Source: Pseudomonas syringae
GTDB lineage: Bacteria > Pseudomonadota > Gammaproteobacteria > Pseudomonadales > Pseudomonadaceae
Length of the DNA: 36,098 nt
Assembly (NCBI RefSeq): GCF_001698815.1
Contig: NZ_LGSI01000038.1
Span: forward strand, 1 to 36,098
Direction of reading: 5' to 3'
Position numbers and translations under genes: made by a program. Numbering within the stretch: the stretch's first letter is position 1; the number at the start of each line of letters is the position of its first letter. Positions 16,539-25,577 of this stretch are shown here, piece by piece. The notes beneath the pieces were generated by a model. The model was given only the letters and a program-made list of their open reading frames with translations. It was not told the DNA's origin and searched no databases.

Positions 16539-16994
16539 TCAGCGTTTCAACAACTCGACGAACTGCGCGAGCCATGGCTCGGCGTCGGTCTCGGGCGTGA
16601 CGCTTTCACTGGCATCCAGACGCAGCATCTCCTGGACCTCAATGACCCCCAGTTCCGTGAACAACTCGCGGATCTGCTCGCCGCCGGCACAGAAGGTGTC
16701 ACCGTAACTGGCATCGCCCAGGCCAATGACACCGCCGGGCAAGCCGCGCCAGGCTGCTGGCAGAACATCGCGGATCTGCGAATAAACCGGCTGGATGTTA
16801 TCGGGCAGTTCACCCATGCCGGTGGTCGACGTCACGAACAACAAGGCTTGCGGGGCGAAGGATTGCAAGCCTTCGAGGGTCACACGCGGGTCTTGCAGAA
16901 CGTCGAGACCGGCGTCGCGAAGGATTTTCCCGGCGTGTCGAGCGACTTCTTCAGCCGATCCATAGACAGAACCGGAAACGATGGCGACTTTCAT
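16539..16994 (-). CDS. Flavodoxin (MioC-like)
   Basis: A 151-residue single-domain flavodoxin. The FMN phosphate loop is near residues 8-16 (SGSVYGSAEEVARHA), the second flavin loop is TSTTGMGELPDN, and the third is GLGDASYGDTFCAGGEQ. It should act as a one-electron carrier in the cytoplasm; the partner is unknown. The gene is monocistronic, divergent from the LOV protein gene. A GGATGATTC-type ribosome site precedes the ATG at 16994. Confidence 0.9.
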   Translation of the reverse strand: MKVAIVSGSVYGSAEEVARHAGKILRDAGLDVLQDPRVTLEGLQSFAPQALLFVTSTTGMGELPDNIQPVYSQIRDVLPAAWRGLPGGVIGLGDASYGDTFCAGGEQIRELFTELGVIEVQEMLRLDASESVTPETDAEPWLAQFVELLKR

Positions 16995-17092
16995 GAATCA
17001 TCCTGTATCAGCGGAAAAACGTCGGACATTATGCCTCAAGCCAGCCCATGACCTAGAATGCTGTCTTTGCTCCCGGCTTCGGAACTCTCTTC

Positions 17093-17554
17093 ATGATCAA
17101 TGCAAAACTGCTGCAACTGGTGGTGGACGCTTCCAATGACGGCATTGTCGTCGCCGAGCAGGAAGGTGAAGACAATATTCTGATCTATGCGAACAAGGCA
17201 TTTGAAATGCTGACCGGCTATCCGGTGGACGACATCCTTTATCAGGATTGCCGCTTCCTGCAGGGCGACGATCGACAACAGCCGGCGCTGGTAGCCATTC
17301 GCGAAGCGGTCCACAGCGGCCAGCCTTGCCGCCAGATTCTGCGTAATTACCGCAAGGATGGCACGCCATTCTGGAACGAGTTATCGATAACGCCGGTGCT
17401 CAATGAGGCCGATCAGCTGACTTACTTCATCGGCATTCAGAAAAACGTCACCAAACAGGTGGAGGCTCAGCAGCGGGTGGTTGAACTGGAGGTTGAATTG
17501 GCTATTGCCAAAGAGGAGATCGCCGCGTTAAAAAAACACCTGAGTGCAACATAA
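17093..17554 (+). CDS. Short LOV blue-light photoreceptor
   Basis: A 153-residue protein made of one LOV (PAS) domain plus terminal helices, no output domain. The flavin-adduct cysteine is in the motif ILYQDCRFLQGDDR (near residue 53), followed by the FMN-binding ILRNYRKDGTPFWNELSITP and YFIGIQKNVT. It closely resembles the P. putida SB1/SB2-LOV proteins (N-terminal MINAKLLQLVVDASNDGIVV). The motif reads DCRFLQ in place of the plant NCRFLQ, as usual in this group. The C-terminal helix beyond 120 is a likely dimerisation/J-alpha coiled coil. It probably conveys light status to the nearby LitR-like regulator. Confidence 0.92.
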   Translation: MINAKLLQLVVDASNDGIVVAEQEGEDNILIYANKAFEMLTGYPVDDILYQDCRFLQGDDRQQPALVAIREAVHSGQPCRQILRNYRKDGTPFWNELSITPVLNEADQLTYFIGIQKNVTKQVEAQQRVVELEVELAIAKEEIAALKKHLSAT

Positions 17555-17605
17555 TGTTGAATTAATGGTCTGCTTTCCCAATAACCGGTTTTTTCGAGCC
17601 CCGTG

Positions 17606-18211
17606 ATGCCCCACGACACCCTTCTCACCCAGGCTGAGCTGGATTTTATCCAGAACATGCAGCACAACCCCAAACTGAACGTGCGCGATGCGACACGCAG
17701 TTTGACGGTGAACGGTGGGATACACATCCAGGAATTGCTCACCCGTCTGGCGGCTCATGAGCAGGTGACGATCCAGGCGCAATTCGCCAATCAGCAGATG
17801 ACGTTCCCACTGCATCTGGTGGAAGACGAATTTCACGCCTTGCACCTCGAATTGGGCGCGCCGAGCATTTTCGAAGAAGGGCCGCGAATACGTCCGTGGC
17901 GCCTGACGCTGCAGGAGCCCATGCCGCTGGAGACCGAAAAAGGTACTCCGACGTCGTTATGGGTTCATGAGGTTTCGTTCAAAGGCGTACTGCTGGAAAA
18001 TCGCCGGTCGATCAAGCCGCCGAAAAACTTCTCCGCCTGGTTCGCGCCTGTCGGGCACGAGCCCATTTCCCTTCGTGGTACGTTCGAACGTCTCACCGAG
18101 TCGGGGCTTGCGGCGTATCGTCTGAGCCAGCGCAACAAGGAAGAGACCGAACGTCTGCGCCAGTACATCCTTGAGGAACACCAGCGCGTCTATCCAACCA
18201 TGCATCGTTGA
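17606..18211 (+). CDS. Uncharacterised protein with PilZ-like features
   Basis: A 201-residue cytoplasmic protein I cannot name firmly. The middle has RPWRLTLQEPMPL and VHEVSFKGVLLENRRSI, which resembles a PilZ core (RxxxR; D/NxSxxG, here with Glu in the first position), so c-di-GMP binding is possible but not assured. The N-terminal helix ELDFIQNMQHNPKLNVRDAT and a charged C-terminal helix flank it. ATG at 17606 is used; the ribosome site is weak. It follows the LOV gene by 51 bases on the same strand and could be co-transcribed with it. Confidence 0.7.
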   Translation: MPHDTLLTQAELDFIQNMQHNPKLNVRDATRSLTVNGGIHIQELLTRLAAHEQVTIQAQFANQQMTFPLHLVEDEFHALHLELGAPSIFEEGPRIRPWRLTLQEPMPLETEKGTPTSLWVHEVSFKGVLLENRRSIKPPKNFSAWFAPVGHEPISLRGTFERLTESGLAAYRLSQRNKEETERLRQYILEEHQRVYPTMHR

Positions 18212-18241
18212 TCGGTGCCGCAAAAACCTTCCTGCACGCAA

Positions 18242-19204
18242 TCACGTATCCAGATGCCCCTCGATAAACTGCCGCAAGCGCCGCTGCATGAAGCTGCCTT
18301 CGCTGCCGATACACGCGACCGGGGATCCATCAAGACTTTCCTGCGCCAGATCGGCCCCCTCGCCAGCCAGCACCAGAGGGCAGTCGAGTGCCAACGCCAG
18401 GCGTTTGAGTCGGCGCGGCAAATCAAGGGTCGGCGGGTGATTGGTAAACAGCACGACAGCCACCGGACGAACCTTGCCACACACCAGCGTCAGTTCTTCC
18501 AGAGGCTGGCCCAACGCCAGGACCTGAATATCGAAGTCAGGACAGCCCAGCAATAATCCCGCAACCCACAGTTCCAGCTCCCGACATTGTCCCGGCACGC
18601 CCGCGAGCACGACTTTCCTCTCGGTCAAACCACTCGACAATTGCTGGCGTTGCAAGGTGCGGGCACGCAGGAAGCTGTCCAGAAACAGCCATTCGCTCAC
18701 CTGGCCGAAACGGTCGTGATGCAGCAACAATTCACGCCAGACCGGCAGCAAAATGTCCTGGAATACCACGGTCATCGGATAGCTGGAAAACACCTGGCCG
18801 TAAAGTTGTTCCAGGCGGCGTTCGTCGAAGGAGCCAGCGGCCTGCCGCACTTGTGCCTGCCATTCGCCCCATTCGCCCAGCGCAATATCGCTCTCGGGCG
18901 CCACCGCCTGAATGCGCGCGGCCTGGGTCTTGGCGAGAATCTTGCTGACCTTGCTCACCGCCACGCCGCGTTCGATCCAGCTCAGGATGCTGCGCACTTC
19001 ATCGATATCCGCCTGCGAATACAGACGATGACCACTTTCGGTGCGAGTCGGCTGAATCAGGCCATAGCGCCGCTCCCAGGCGCGCAACGTGACCGGATTG
19101 ATGCCGGTCATGCGCGACACTTCACGGATCGGGAACAATTCTTCCTGCTTCAGATCTTGCTTAAGGCCGCTTGAAACACGGCGGCCAGTGAGGGATTCAG
19201 TCAT
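18242..19204 (-). CDS. MerR-family regulator, LitR/CarH-like without B12-binding residues
   Basis: A 320-residue regulator. Residues about 22-92 are a MerR winged helix-turn-helix (FPIREVSRMTGINPVTLRAW, ERRYGLIQPTRTESGHRLYS). The C-terminal part (about 115-320) is shaped like the cobalamin-binding half of CarH/LitR, but the usual W-x9-EH motif is broken (E followed by W) and the axial-histidine loop reads GQCRELELW. It therefore resembles the class II LitR proteins of pseudomonads, which do not use B12 themselves. Position beside a short LOV gene and pterin genes supports a role in light-dependent transcription. A promoter with a 19-base spacer precedes it. Confidence 0.85.
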   Translation of the reverse strand: MTESLTGRRVSSGLKQDLKQEELFPIREVSRMTGINPVTLRAWERRYGLIQPTRTESGHRLYSQADIDEVRSILSWIERGVAVSKVSKILAKTQAARIQAVAPESDIALGEWGEWQAQVRQAAGSFDERRLEQLYGQVFSSYPMTVVFQDILLPVWRELLLHHDRFGQVSEWLFLDSFLRARTLQRQQLSSGLTERKVVLAGVPGQCRELELWVAGLLLGCPDFDIQVLALGQPLEELTLVCGKVRPVAVVLFTNHPPTLDLPRRLKRLALALDCPLVLAGEGADLAQESLDGSPVACIGSEGSFMQRRLRQFIEGHLDT

Positions 19205-19234
19205 GACAGGGATCGCATGGAAACAGTGGGGCGC

Positions 19235-19265
19235 ATTGTACCCCTGTGGACCGGTCTTTCGCCAA
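19235..19265 (-). promoter_or_regulatory. Candidate promoter of the LitR-like gene, 19-base spacer
   Basis: Minus-strand TTGGCG and TACAAT are separated by 19 bases, the long spacing typical of promoters controlled by MerR-family proteins, with an 8-bp palindrome GACCGGTC inside the spacer. This suggests autoregulation but is unproven. Confidence 0.35.
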
Positions 19266-19439
19266 AACCCCTGCGACTCGCACTGATACAGACGAAGTGA
19301 TGAAACCCTATGGCTTATTTATGAATTTCAGGAATAATCCTTGCTTGCTAAAACGCGAAGCTGACGCAGCCCACTATCCCGGCGCTCTGTCATGTGACTT
19401 CCCTATCCGGGAATCTCACTCGTTTATCGGAGATACACA

Positions 19440-20006
19440 ATGTCTACCACCCCCGTCACCTTGATGGTTGCTCGTCGCGTGGCCCATGGCCGCTACCAGG
19501 AACTCATGACCTGGCTGCGTGAAGGCGAACAACTGGCCACCGACTTCCCCGGTTACCTGGGTTCCGGTGTCCTCGCGCCTCCGCCAGACGATAACGAATT
19601 CCAGATTATTTTCCGCTTCGCCAACGCTGAAACCATGCACGCCTGGGAGCATTCTGCCTCGCGAAGCTCCTGGTTGGTGCGCGGCAGCGGTCTTTTTGCG
19701 CAGCCCTCGGAACATCGGGTCAGCGGTATCGACGGCTGGTTCGGTGCAGTCGGTCAACGCCCGCCGCGCTGGAAACAGGCCGTGGCGATCTGGCTGGCAT
19801 TTTTCCCGGTCTCGCTGCTGTTCAATTTCGTGCTCAGCCCGCTGCTCAATGAGCTGCAACTGCTGCCGCGCGTGATGATCAGCACCTTGTTGCTGACGCC
19901 GCTGATGGTGTTCTGGTTTATCCCGCTGTCGACGCATTTGCTGTCGTCGTGGCTGAACAGCACTCCGGCACCTCGGACGACCACAGAATCGGCTCACTCA
20001 CGGTGA
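19440..20006 (+). CDS. Membrane-anchored ABM-domain protein
   Basis: A protein of 188 residues. Residues about 5-95 form an antibiotic-biosynthesis-monooxygenase (ferredoxin-like) domain (TLMVARRVAHGRYQELMTWL, FQIIFRFANAETMHAWEHS). Two hydrophobic spans follow, near 117-137 (AVAIWLAFFPVSLLFNFVLS) and 145-168 (MISTLLLTPLMVFWFIPLST). Function is not established for this fusion. It lies divergent from the LitR-like gene and upstream of folM, within the probable light-regulated block. ATG at 19440 follows CGGAGAT with good spacing. Confidence 0.82.
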   Translation: MSTTPVTLMVARRVAHGRYQELMTWLREGEQLATDFPGYLGSGVLAPPPDDNEFQIIFRFANAETMHAWEHSASRSSWLVRGSGLFAQPSEHRVSGIDGWFGAVGQRPPRWKQAVAIWLAFFPVSLLFNFVLSPLLNELQLLPRVMISTLLLTPLMVFWFIPLSTHLLSSWLNSTPAPRTTTESAHSR

Positions 20007-20020
20007 GCCCTACGCGCACA

Positions 20021-20052
20021 ACATGTACAAGCACCACAGATAATGTACATGT
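20021..20052. promoter_or_regulatory. TGTACA palindromic pair, candidate LitR-like operator
   Basis: ACATGTACA (20021-20029) and TGTACATGT (20044-20052) form a 9-bp inverted repeat around 14 bases. TGTACA-type half sites are, as I recall, the operators of class II LitR in P. putida, though the spacing I remember (12) differs. It lies upstream of folM and downstream of the ABM gene. Confidence 0.5.
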
Positions 20053-20155
20053 TTTGCATAAGTTTTAGCGCCCTTCCCCCGCGGCCTTCCACGCTGCAAC
20101 CTCTCTTAGCCTAGGGTTATAGACAGGTGACTGACGCAAGCCTGCATGGACGCAG

Positions 20156-20182
20156 TTGTACAAGAGTAACCATTGGTATAAC
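20156..20182 (+). promoter_or_regulatory. Candidate folM promoter overlapping a TGTACA site
   Basis: TTGTAC (20156-20161) and TATAAC (20177-20182, preceded by TGG) form a promoter-like pair with a 15-base spacer, and TTGTACAA contains a third TGTACA half site. A regulator bound there would cover the -35 element. Confidence 0.45.
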
Positions 20183-20242
20183 TTTGCTGCAGCTAGCGGC
20201 CAGCAAAGGCCGACACCCAATGATTCCGACGTGCGAGCGCTC

Positions 20243-20953
20243 ATGGCTTTGTCTCCTGCCCCGATCCTGATCACTGGCGCCAGTCAGCGCGTCGGGCTGC
20301 ACTGCGCGCAACGCCTGTTGGCGGATGGCCAGCCAGTGATCATCAGCTACCGCAGCGAGCGTCCCGAAGTTGAACAGCTGCGCGCGGCAGGCGCTATTGC
20401 GATTCATGGCGATTTTTCATCTGAAGCGGGCGTCCTGCAATTCATCGCCGCACTGAAAAACCAGACTGACAGCCTGCGAGCCATCGTCCATAACGCTTCA
20501 GAGTGGTTGGCGGAAACGCCTGGCGACGAAGCACAAGTCTTTACCCGGATGTTTAACGTCCATATGCTCGCGCCCTACCTGATCAACCTGCATTGCGAGC
20601 AGTTGTTGCATCGATGCGAGGTCGCGGACATTATCCATATCAGCGATGACGTGACCCGCAAAGGGAGCAGCAAGCACATCGCTTATTGCGCCAGCAAAGC
20701 AGGACTCGACAGCCTGACCTTGTCCTTCGCCGCCAGATTTGCGCCGCGGATCAAGGTCAATGGCGTTGCCCCGGCCCTGTTGATGTTTCAACCTCATGAC
20801 GATTCGGTCTATCGCGCCAAAGCCCTGGCAAAATCAGCCATGGGCATCGAGCCCGGTCCCGAGGTGATTTACCAAAGCCTGCGTTACCTGCTGGATAACC
20901 CGTATGTCACCGGCACAACCCTTACCGTAAACGGCGGACGGCACGTCAAGTAA
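20243..20953 (+). CDS. folM: Dihydromonapterin reductase FolM
   Basis: A 236-residue SDR enzyme that reduces dihydromonapterin to tetrahydromonapterin (and dihydrofolate poorly), using NADPH. Signatures: APILITGASQRVGLHCAQRL at the N-terminus, AIVHNASEWLAE, IAYCASKAGLDSLTLSFA with Tyr/Lys, and the ending GTTLTVNGGRHVK as in E. coli FolM. The ATG at 20243 matches the family N-terminus; the frame is open further upstream but those residues do not fit and would cover the promoter. It starts a probable operon folM-folE-folX. Confidence 0.9.
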   Translation: MALSPAPILITGASQRVGLHCAQRLLADGQPVIISYRSERPEVEQLRAAGAIAIHGDFSSEAGVLQFIAALKNQTDSLRAIVHNASEWLAETPGDEAQVFTRMFNVHMLAPYLINLHCEQLLHRCEVADIIHISDDVTRKGSSKHIAYCASKAGLDSLTLSFAARFAPRIKVNGVAPALLMFQPHDDSVYRAKALAKSAMGIEPGPEVIYQSLRYLLDNPYVTGTTLTVNGGRHVK

Positions 20954-20974
20954 GCTGCCCCGAGGATCCTTTTG

Positions 20975-21538
20975 ATGAGCTCATCCCTGCCACAGCACTA
21001 CCGCGAGATTCTCGTCGGTCTGGGCGAAAACCCTGACCGCGAAGGTCTGCTGGATACCCCGAAACGTGCCGCCAAGGCGATGCAATACCTGTGTCATGGC
21101 TACGCGCAGAGCGTCGAGGAAATCGTCAACGGTGCGCTGTTCGCTTCCGACAACGACGAAATGGTCATCGTCCAGGACATCGAGCTTTACTCGCTGTGCG
21201 AACACCATCTGCTGCCCTTCATTGGCAAGGCGCATGTGGCTTACATCCCCACCGGCAAAGTCCTCGGCTTGTCGAAGATCGCCCGTCTGGTAGACATGTT
21301 CGCCCGCCGCCTGCAGATCCAGGAAAACCTGACCAGACAGATCGCCGACGCGATTCAGGACGTCACCAACGCCGCCGGCGTGGCGGTGGTCATCGAAGCC
21401 AGACACATGTGCATGATGATGCGCGGCGTCGAGAAGCAGAACTCGACCATGAACACCTCGGTGATGCTCGGCGCATTCCGTGATTCGAGCACGACCCGTC
21501 TGGAATTCCTGCAATTGATCGGACGGAGCAGAAACTGA
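20975..21538 (+). CDS. folE: GTP cyclohydrolase I
   Basis: A 187-residue enzyme converting GTP to dihydroneopterin triphosphate. Zinc ligands are visible in [20 protein letters not shown] (Cys, His) and [14 protein letters not shown] (Cys); [19 protein letters not shown] is the family core. ATG at 20975 follows GAGGA with 8-base spacing; 21 bases separate it from folM. In pseudomonads this pterin-cluster copy exists in addition to other folE genes, so it probably serves tetrahydromonapterin synthesis together with folM and folX. Confidence 0.95.
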   Translation: MSSSLPQHYREILVGLGENPDREGLLDTPKRAAKAMQYLCHGYAQSVEEIVNGALFASDNDEMVIVQDIELYSLCEHHLLPFIGKAHVAYIPTGKVLGLSKIARLVDMFARRLQIQENLTRQIADAIQDVTNAAGVAVVIEARHMCMMMRGVEKQNSTMNTSVMLGAFRDSSTTRLEFLQLIGRSRN

Positions 21539-21909
21539 TGGCAAGACTTGAACCAGGCACCGCGCGCATCCGGGTCAAGGACCTGTGCCTGCGCACCTTC
21601 ATCGGCATCAACGAAGATGAAATCGTCAATAAACAGGACGTGCTGATCAACTTGACGATTCTTTATGCCGCTCAGGAAGCCGTGCGCGACAACGATATCG
21701 GCCACGCCTTGAATTACCGCACCATCACCAAGGCCATCATTCAGCACGTAGAAGGCAATCGCTTTGCCTTGCTCGAACGCCTGACCCAGGAAGTGCTGGA
21801 TCTGGTGATGAGCTACGAGCCGGTGCTGTACGCCGAAGTCGAAGTCGACAAGCCCCATGCCTTGCGTTTCGCCGAGTCGGTGTCGATCACCCTCGCCGGG
21901 CAACGCTGA
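21538..21909 (+). CDS. folX: Dihydroneopterin triphosphate 2'-epimerase
   Basis: A 123-residue FolX/FolB-fold enzyme that epimerises dihydroneopterin triphosphate to the monapterin form. Signatures: [20 protein letters not shown] at the N-terminus, [54 protein letters not shown]. The N-terminal IGINEDE favours FolX over the aldolase FolB, and the folE-folM neighbourhood agrees. Start overlaps the folE stop by one base (TGATG). Confidence 0.9.
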   Translation: MARLEPGTARIRVKDLCLRTFIGINEDEIVNKQDVLINLTILYAAQEAVRDNDIGHALNYRTITKAIIQHVEGNRFALLERLTQEVLDLVMSYEPVLYAEVEVDKPHALRFAESVSITLAGQR

Positions 21910-21952
21910 AACTCTTATCATTGCGTCCTTAATTGCCTGCGAAGAGCCCATC

Positions 21953-22249
21953 ATGACCCCGCAAGAACGCCTCGAACTCGAAGCCGCCGCCTTTCGCCGA
22001 CTGGTCGCGCATCTGGACAGTCGCAAGGACGTGCAGAACATCGACCTGATGAACCTTTCCGGTTTCTGCCGCAATTGCCTGTCCAAATGGTACAAGGCCG
22101 CGGCGGACGAAAAGCACATCGACGTCAGCCTCGACGAAGCCCGCGAAGTGGTTTACGGCATGCCGTACAGCGAGTGGAAAGCTCAATACCAGCAAGAAGC
22201 CAGCGCCGAACAGAAAGCGGCGTTCGCCAAGGAACACAAGCATGACTGA
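21953..22249 (+). CDS. DUF1244 family protein
   Basis: A 98-residue soluble protein with the conserved DUF1244 core LSGFCRNCLSKWYKAAAD (Cys-x2-Cys) and EAREVVYGMPYSEWKAQYQ. The function is unknown to me; the paired cysteines could bind metal. It follows folX by 43 bases and overlaps the next gene by 8 bases, so it is co-transcribed. The C-terminus is lysine/histidine rich. Confidence 0.85.
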   Translation: MTPQERLELEAAAFRRLVAHLDSRKDVQNIDLMNLSGFCRNCLSKWYKAAADEKHIDVSLDEAREVVYGMPYSEWKAQYQQEASAEQKAAFAKEHKHD

Positions 22250-22583
22250 TCTGAATACCCTGCGCGCCAGCCTGGCGAGTGGCAAACATCTGTTTGCCGA
22301 CACATTGGCCTTTATCGCGACGGGCTACGACTACCAGCCGCAAGCGTTCAGCAACGGCCCGGTTGAAAACCCCGCCGGGCAAAACGAAGGCTCGTGCAAA
22401 ACCCTGGGCCTCGCGTTGCTGGAAGGCTTGAACGACGACGAAGCCTTGCTGGCGTTCGGCGAACATTACCGTTCGGTGAAAGCCACGCCAGACGGCAGCG
22501 ACCACGGCAATATCCGCGCCTTGATCGCCCATGGTCTGGCCGGGGTGAAGTTTGCTGGTGAGCCCCTCAAGCGTAAGGGCTGA
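22242..22583 (+). CDS. HopJ-family protein
   Basis: A 113-residue protein with the HopJ pattern: FADTLAFIATGYDYQPQAFS, NEGSCKTLGLALLEGLNDDE, ALLAFGEHYRSVKATPDGSD. HopJ was named among candidate type III effectors of P. syringae, but this family is widespread and housekeeping-like, and no secretion genes are near. Its ATG at 22242 lies inside the end of the DUF1244 gene (8-base overlap). Confidence 0.85.
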   Translation: MTDLNTLRASLASGKHLFADTLAFIATGYDYQPQAFSNGPVENPAGQNEGSCKTLGLALLEGLNDDEALLAFGEHYRSVKATPDGSDHGNIRALIAHGLAGVKFAGEPLKRKG

Positions 22584-22592
22584 GTCGACGCC

Positions 22593-22616
22593 TTCGCGGG
22601 CAAGCCTCGCTCCAAC
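22593..22616. repeat. Single REP sequence
   Basis: TTCGCGGGCAAGCCTCGCTC, then CAAC, is the exact reverse complement of the left REP of the REPINs at 7050 and 16428. It stands alone, right after the HopJ-like gene and before a terminator. Confidence 0.85.
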
Positions 22617-22630
22617 AAGTTCTGCCACAA

Positions 22631-22658
22631 AAAAACCGGCCTGAGCCGGTTTTTTTTA
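22631..22658. terminator. Bidirectional intrinsic terminator
   Basis: AAAAACCGGC CTGA GCCGGTTTTT: a 10-bp stem with A and T tracts on both sides, between the convergent HopJ-like and trxB genes. Confidence 0.92.
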
Positions 22659-22674
22659 TTGCCGCAAAACGCTG

Positions 22675-23646
<972 letters not shown>

Positions 23647-23777
23647 CTATCGACCGACCATCTATGCCGTGGTCGGAACGGCTGGAATAAAAAAGGACCA
23701 CCGAAAGCACTTGGGGAAGGCTCACAACACGGCAGTCCTGAAAAGTCTGTGGCTGCGACCGAAGCCGCAACGACGGA

Positions 23778-24377
23778 TTACAGGCTGGTAGCGTTCTGCG
23801 CCAGGTAATCAGCAACGCCTTGAGCGTCGGCTTTCATGCCTTTTTGACCTGGACGCCAGCCGGCAGGGCAAACTTCGCCGTGCTCTTCAGTGAACTGTAG
23901 CGCTTCCACCAGACGAACCATGTCATCTACATCACGACCCAACGGCAGGTTGTTGACAACCTGGTGCTGAACCACGCCTTCGCGGTCGATCAGGAACGAT
24001 GCACGAAGGGCAACGCCGTCATCGTGCTCAATGCCATAGGCGCGAGTGATTTCGTGTTTGACGTCGGCAACCATGGCGAACTGAACTTCACCAATACCGC
24101 CCTTCTCGACCGGCGTGCTGCGCCAGGCGTAATGAGTAAACTGCGAATCAATGGAAACGCCAACCACTTCAACACCCAGATCGCGGAATTTAGCGATGCG
24201 GTTGTTGTGGGCGATGATTTCCGATGGGCAAACAAAGGTGAAATCCAGCGGCCAGAAAAACAGCACCACGTATTTGCCGCGCAGCGAAGAAAGCTTGAAG
24301 CTGTCGACGATGGAACCGTCGCCCAATACGGCCGCCGCGTCGAAGTCCGGTGCCTGTTTGTTAACCAGTACGCTCAT
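23778..24377 (-). CDS. Peroxiredoxin (AhpC/2-Cys type)
   Basis: A 199-residue thiol peroxidase. Peroxidatic Cys is in FTFVCPSEIIAHN (near residue 50), resolving Cys in GEVCPAGWRPGQKGM (near 170), the arrangement of typical 2-Cys peroxiredoxins; the C-terminal tail is short. It probably takes electrons from thioredoxin, fitting the adjacent trxB. The ATG at 24377 (MSVLVNKQAPDF) is preferred because GGGAGAC lies just upstream; an in-frame ATG 12 bases earlier lies within that site. Confidence 0.92.
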   Translation of the reverse strand: MSVLVNKQAPDFDAAAVLGDGSIVDSFKLSSLRGKYVVLFFWPLDFTFVCPSEIIAHNNRIAKFRDLGVEVVGVSIDSQFTHYAWRSTPVEKGGIGEVQFAMVADVKHEITRAYGIEHDDGVALRASFLIDREGVVQHQVVNNLPLGRDVDDMVRLVEALQFTEEHGEVCPAGWRPGQKGMKADAQGVADYLAQNATSL

Positions 24378-24573
24378 GAAGTCTCCCAAGAGGTTCAGAT
24401 TTAAAAGGAAAGGGTTGATAAGTTGGCGTGCAGCTTATCGAGGGTGCCAAGATTAAGGAAATATCGTTTCACAATCCACCTCATAGCCGGGGTCTATCCA
24501 GAGGCGTTGCTGCTTTCACCCCCGCGCCAAAGCCGGTAAGGTCGGCGGGTTTTCTATCGATTGGAGGCTACCA

Positions 24574-25329
24574 ATGCCTGCTCCCGCTCTCTCAGGCCCG
24601 CAATACCTGCGCGAAGGCCTGAAACTGGTGCTCAGCCCCGGCTTGCGCCTGTTCGTGCTGCTACCGCTGGGCATCAATTTGTTACTGTTTATTGGCCTGA
24701 TCTATCTGGCCATGCATCAATTCGGCATGTGGGTAGATGCGTTTATGCCAGAGCTGCCCAGCTGGCTGAGTTTCCTCGATTACATCCTGTGGCCGCTGTT
24801 CGTCACGTTAGTGGTGCTGATGGTGTTTTTCACCTTCACCATGATCGCCAACATAATCGCCGCGCCATTCAATGGTTTCCTGGCGGAAAAAGTCGAAGTC
24901 GTGCTGCGCGGAACCGACGACTTCCCGGCCTTCAGTTGGGGCGAACTGGTCGCCATGGTGCCGCGCACGTTTGGCCGGGAAATGCGCAAGCTCGGCTATT
25001 TCCTGCCACGCGCCATCGGGCTGTTCATCCTGTCATTCATTCCGGTCGTCAACCTCGTCGCCGCACCGCTGTGGCTGCTGTTCGGGGTCTGGATGATGGC
25101 AATCCAGTACATCGACTACCCGGCGGATAACCACAAACTGGGCTGGAACGAAATGCTCGCCTGGTTGCGTTCCAAACGCTGGCAGAGCCTGAGCTTTGGC
25201 GGGATTGTATATCTGGTGCTGCTGATCCCGGTGGTCAACCTCCTGATGATGCCGGCAGCCGTTGCCGGAGCGACATTGTTCTGGGTGCGCGAGCGCGGGG
25301 CCGAGGCGTTGCTTCCCAAGATACGCTGA
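24574..25329 (+). CDS. cysZ: Sulfate transporter CysZ
   Basis: A 251-residue inner-membrane protein for sulfate uptake into cysteine synthesis. Four hydrophobic segments are visible (near 25-50, 66-92, 145-170, 205-235), with the family patterns [40 protein letters not shown] and [22 protein letters not shown] lies 9 bases before the ATG at 24574. Its last 20 codons recur as a degenerate remnant at 26893-26955. It is divergent from the peroxiredoxin gene. Confidence 0.93.
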   Translation: MPAPALSGPQYLREGLKLVLSPGLRLFVLLPLGINLLLFIGLIYLAMHQFGMWVDAFMPELPSWLSFLDYILWPLFVTLVVLMVFFTFTMIANIIAAPFNGFLAEKVEVVLRGTDDFPAFSWGELVAMVPRTFGREMRKLGYFLPRAIGLFILSFIPVVNLVAAPLWLLFGVWMMAIQYIDYPADNHKLGWNEMLAWLRSKRWQSLSFGGIVYLVLLIPVVNLLMMPAAVAGATLFWVRERGAEALLPKIR

Positions 25330-25335
25330 ATGGAT

Positions 25336-25366
25336 AAGAGGCTCTGAACAATCAGGGCCTTCTTAA
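25336..25366 (+). terminator. cysZ terminator
   Basis: GGCTCTGA ACAA TCAGGGCC forms an 8-bp stem with one G-T pair, followed by TTCTT. A closely similar hairpin follows the cysZ remnant at 26962-26986. Confidence 0.75.
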
Positions 25367-25373
25367 TGTGTGG

Positions 25374-25407
25374 GGCGAAAATTCTCCGCTGCTGGCAAAA
25401 GTTTGCC
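25374..25407. promoter_or_regulatory. Candidate upstream activator sites, module copy 1
   Basis: A near-perfect palindrome GGCAAA-AG-TTTGCC (25394-25407) and a degenerate copy GGCGAAAATTCTCC (25374-25387) are centred exactly 20 bases apart. They lie about 125-155 bases upstream of a sigma54 promoter, where enhancer-binding proteins bind. Confidence 0.65.
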
Positions 25408-25530
25408 GCATCTTCGCTGATGAGAGATTTGACAAACGTCACGTTTTCTACCAGACCATACGGATATCCGCGTATATATAAACCAACATTTGCTGACCCT
25501 CATATTTAGTAACAATCGAACATCCAACTC

Positions 25531-25546
25531 TGGCACCCGCCTTGCT
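25531..25546 (+). promoter_or_regulatory. Sigma54 (-24/-12) promoter, module copy 1
   Basis: TGGCAC-CCGCC-TTGCT matches the consensus TGGCAC-N5-TTGCW completely, with GG and GC exactly 12 bases apart. The predicted start is about 20 bases before the ATG at 25578. Confidence 0.85.
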
Positions 25547-25577
25547 TATTGTCACTATCCCACAACAATAAAGTGAT

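Noticed and set aside
22242..22583. HopJ-like gene as evidence of a type III secretion locus
   Set aside because: The family is widespread and no secretion, chaperone or Hrp-box sequence lies nearby.
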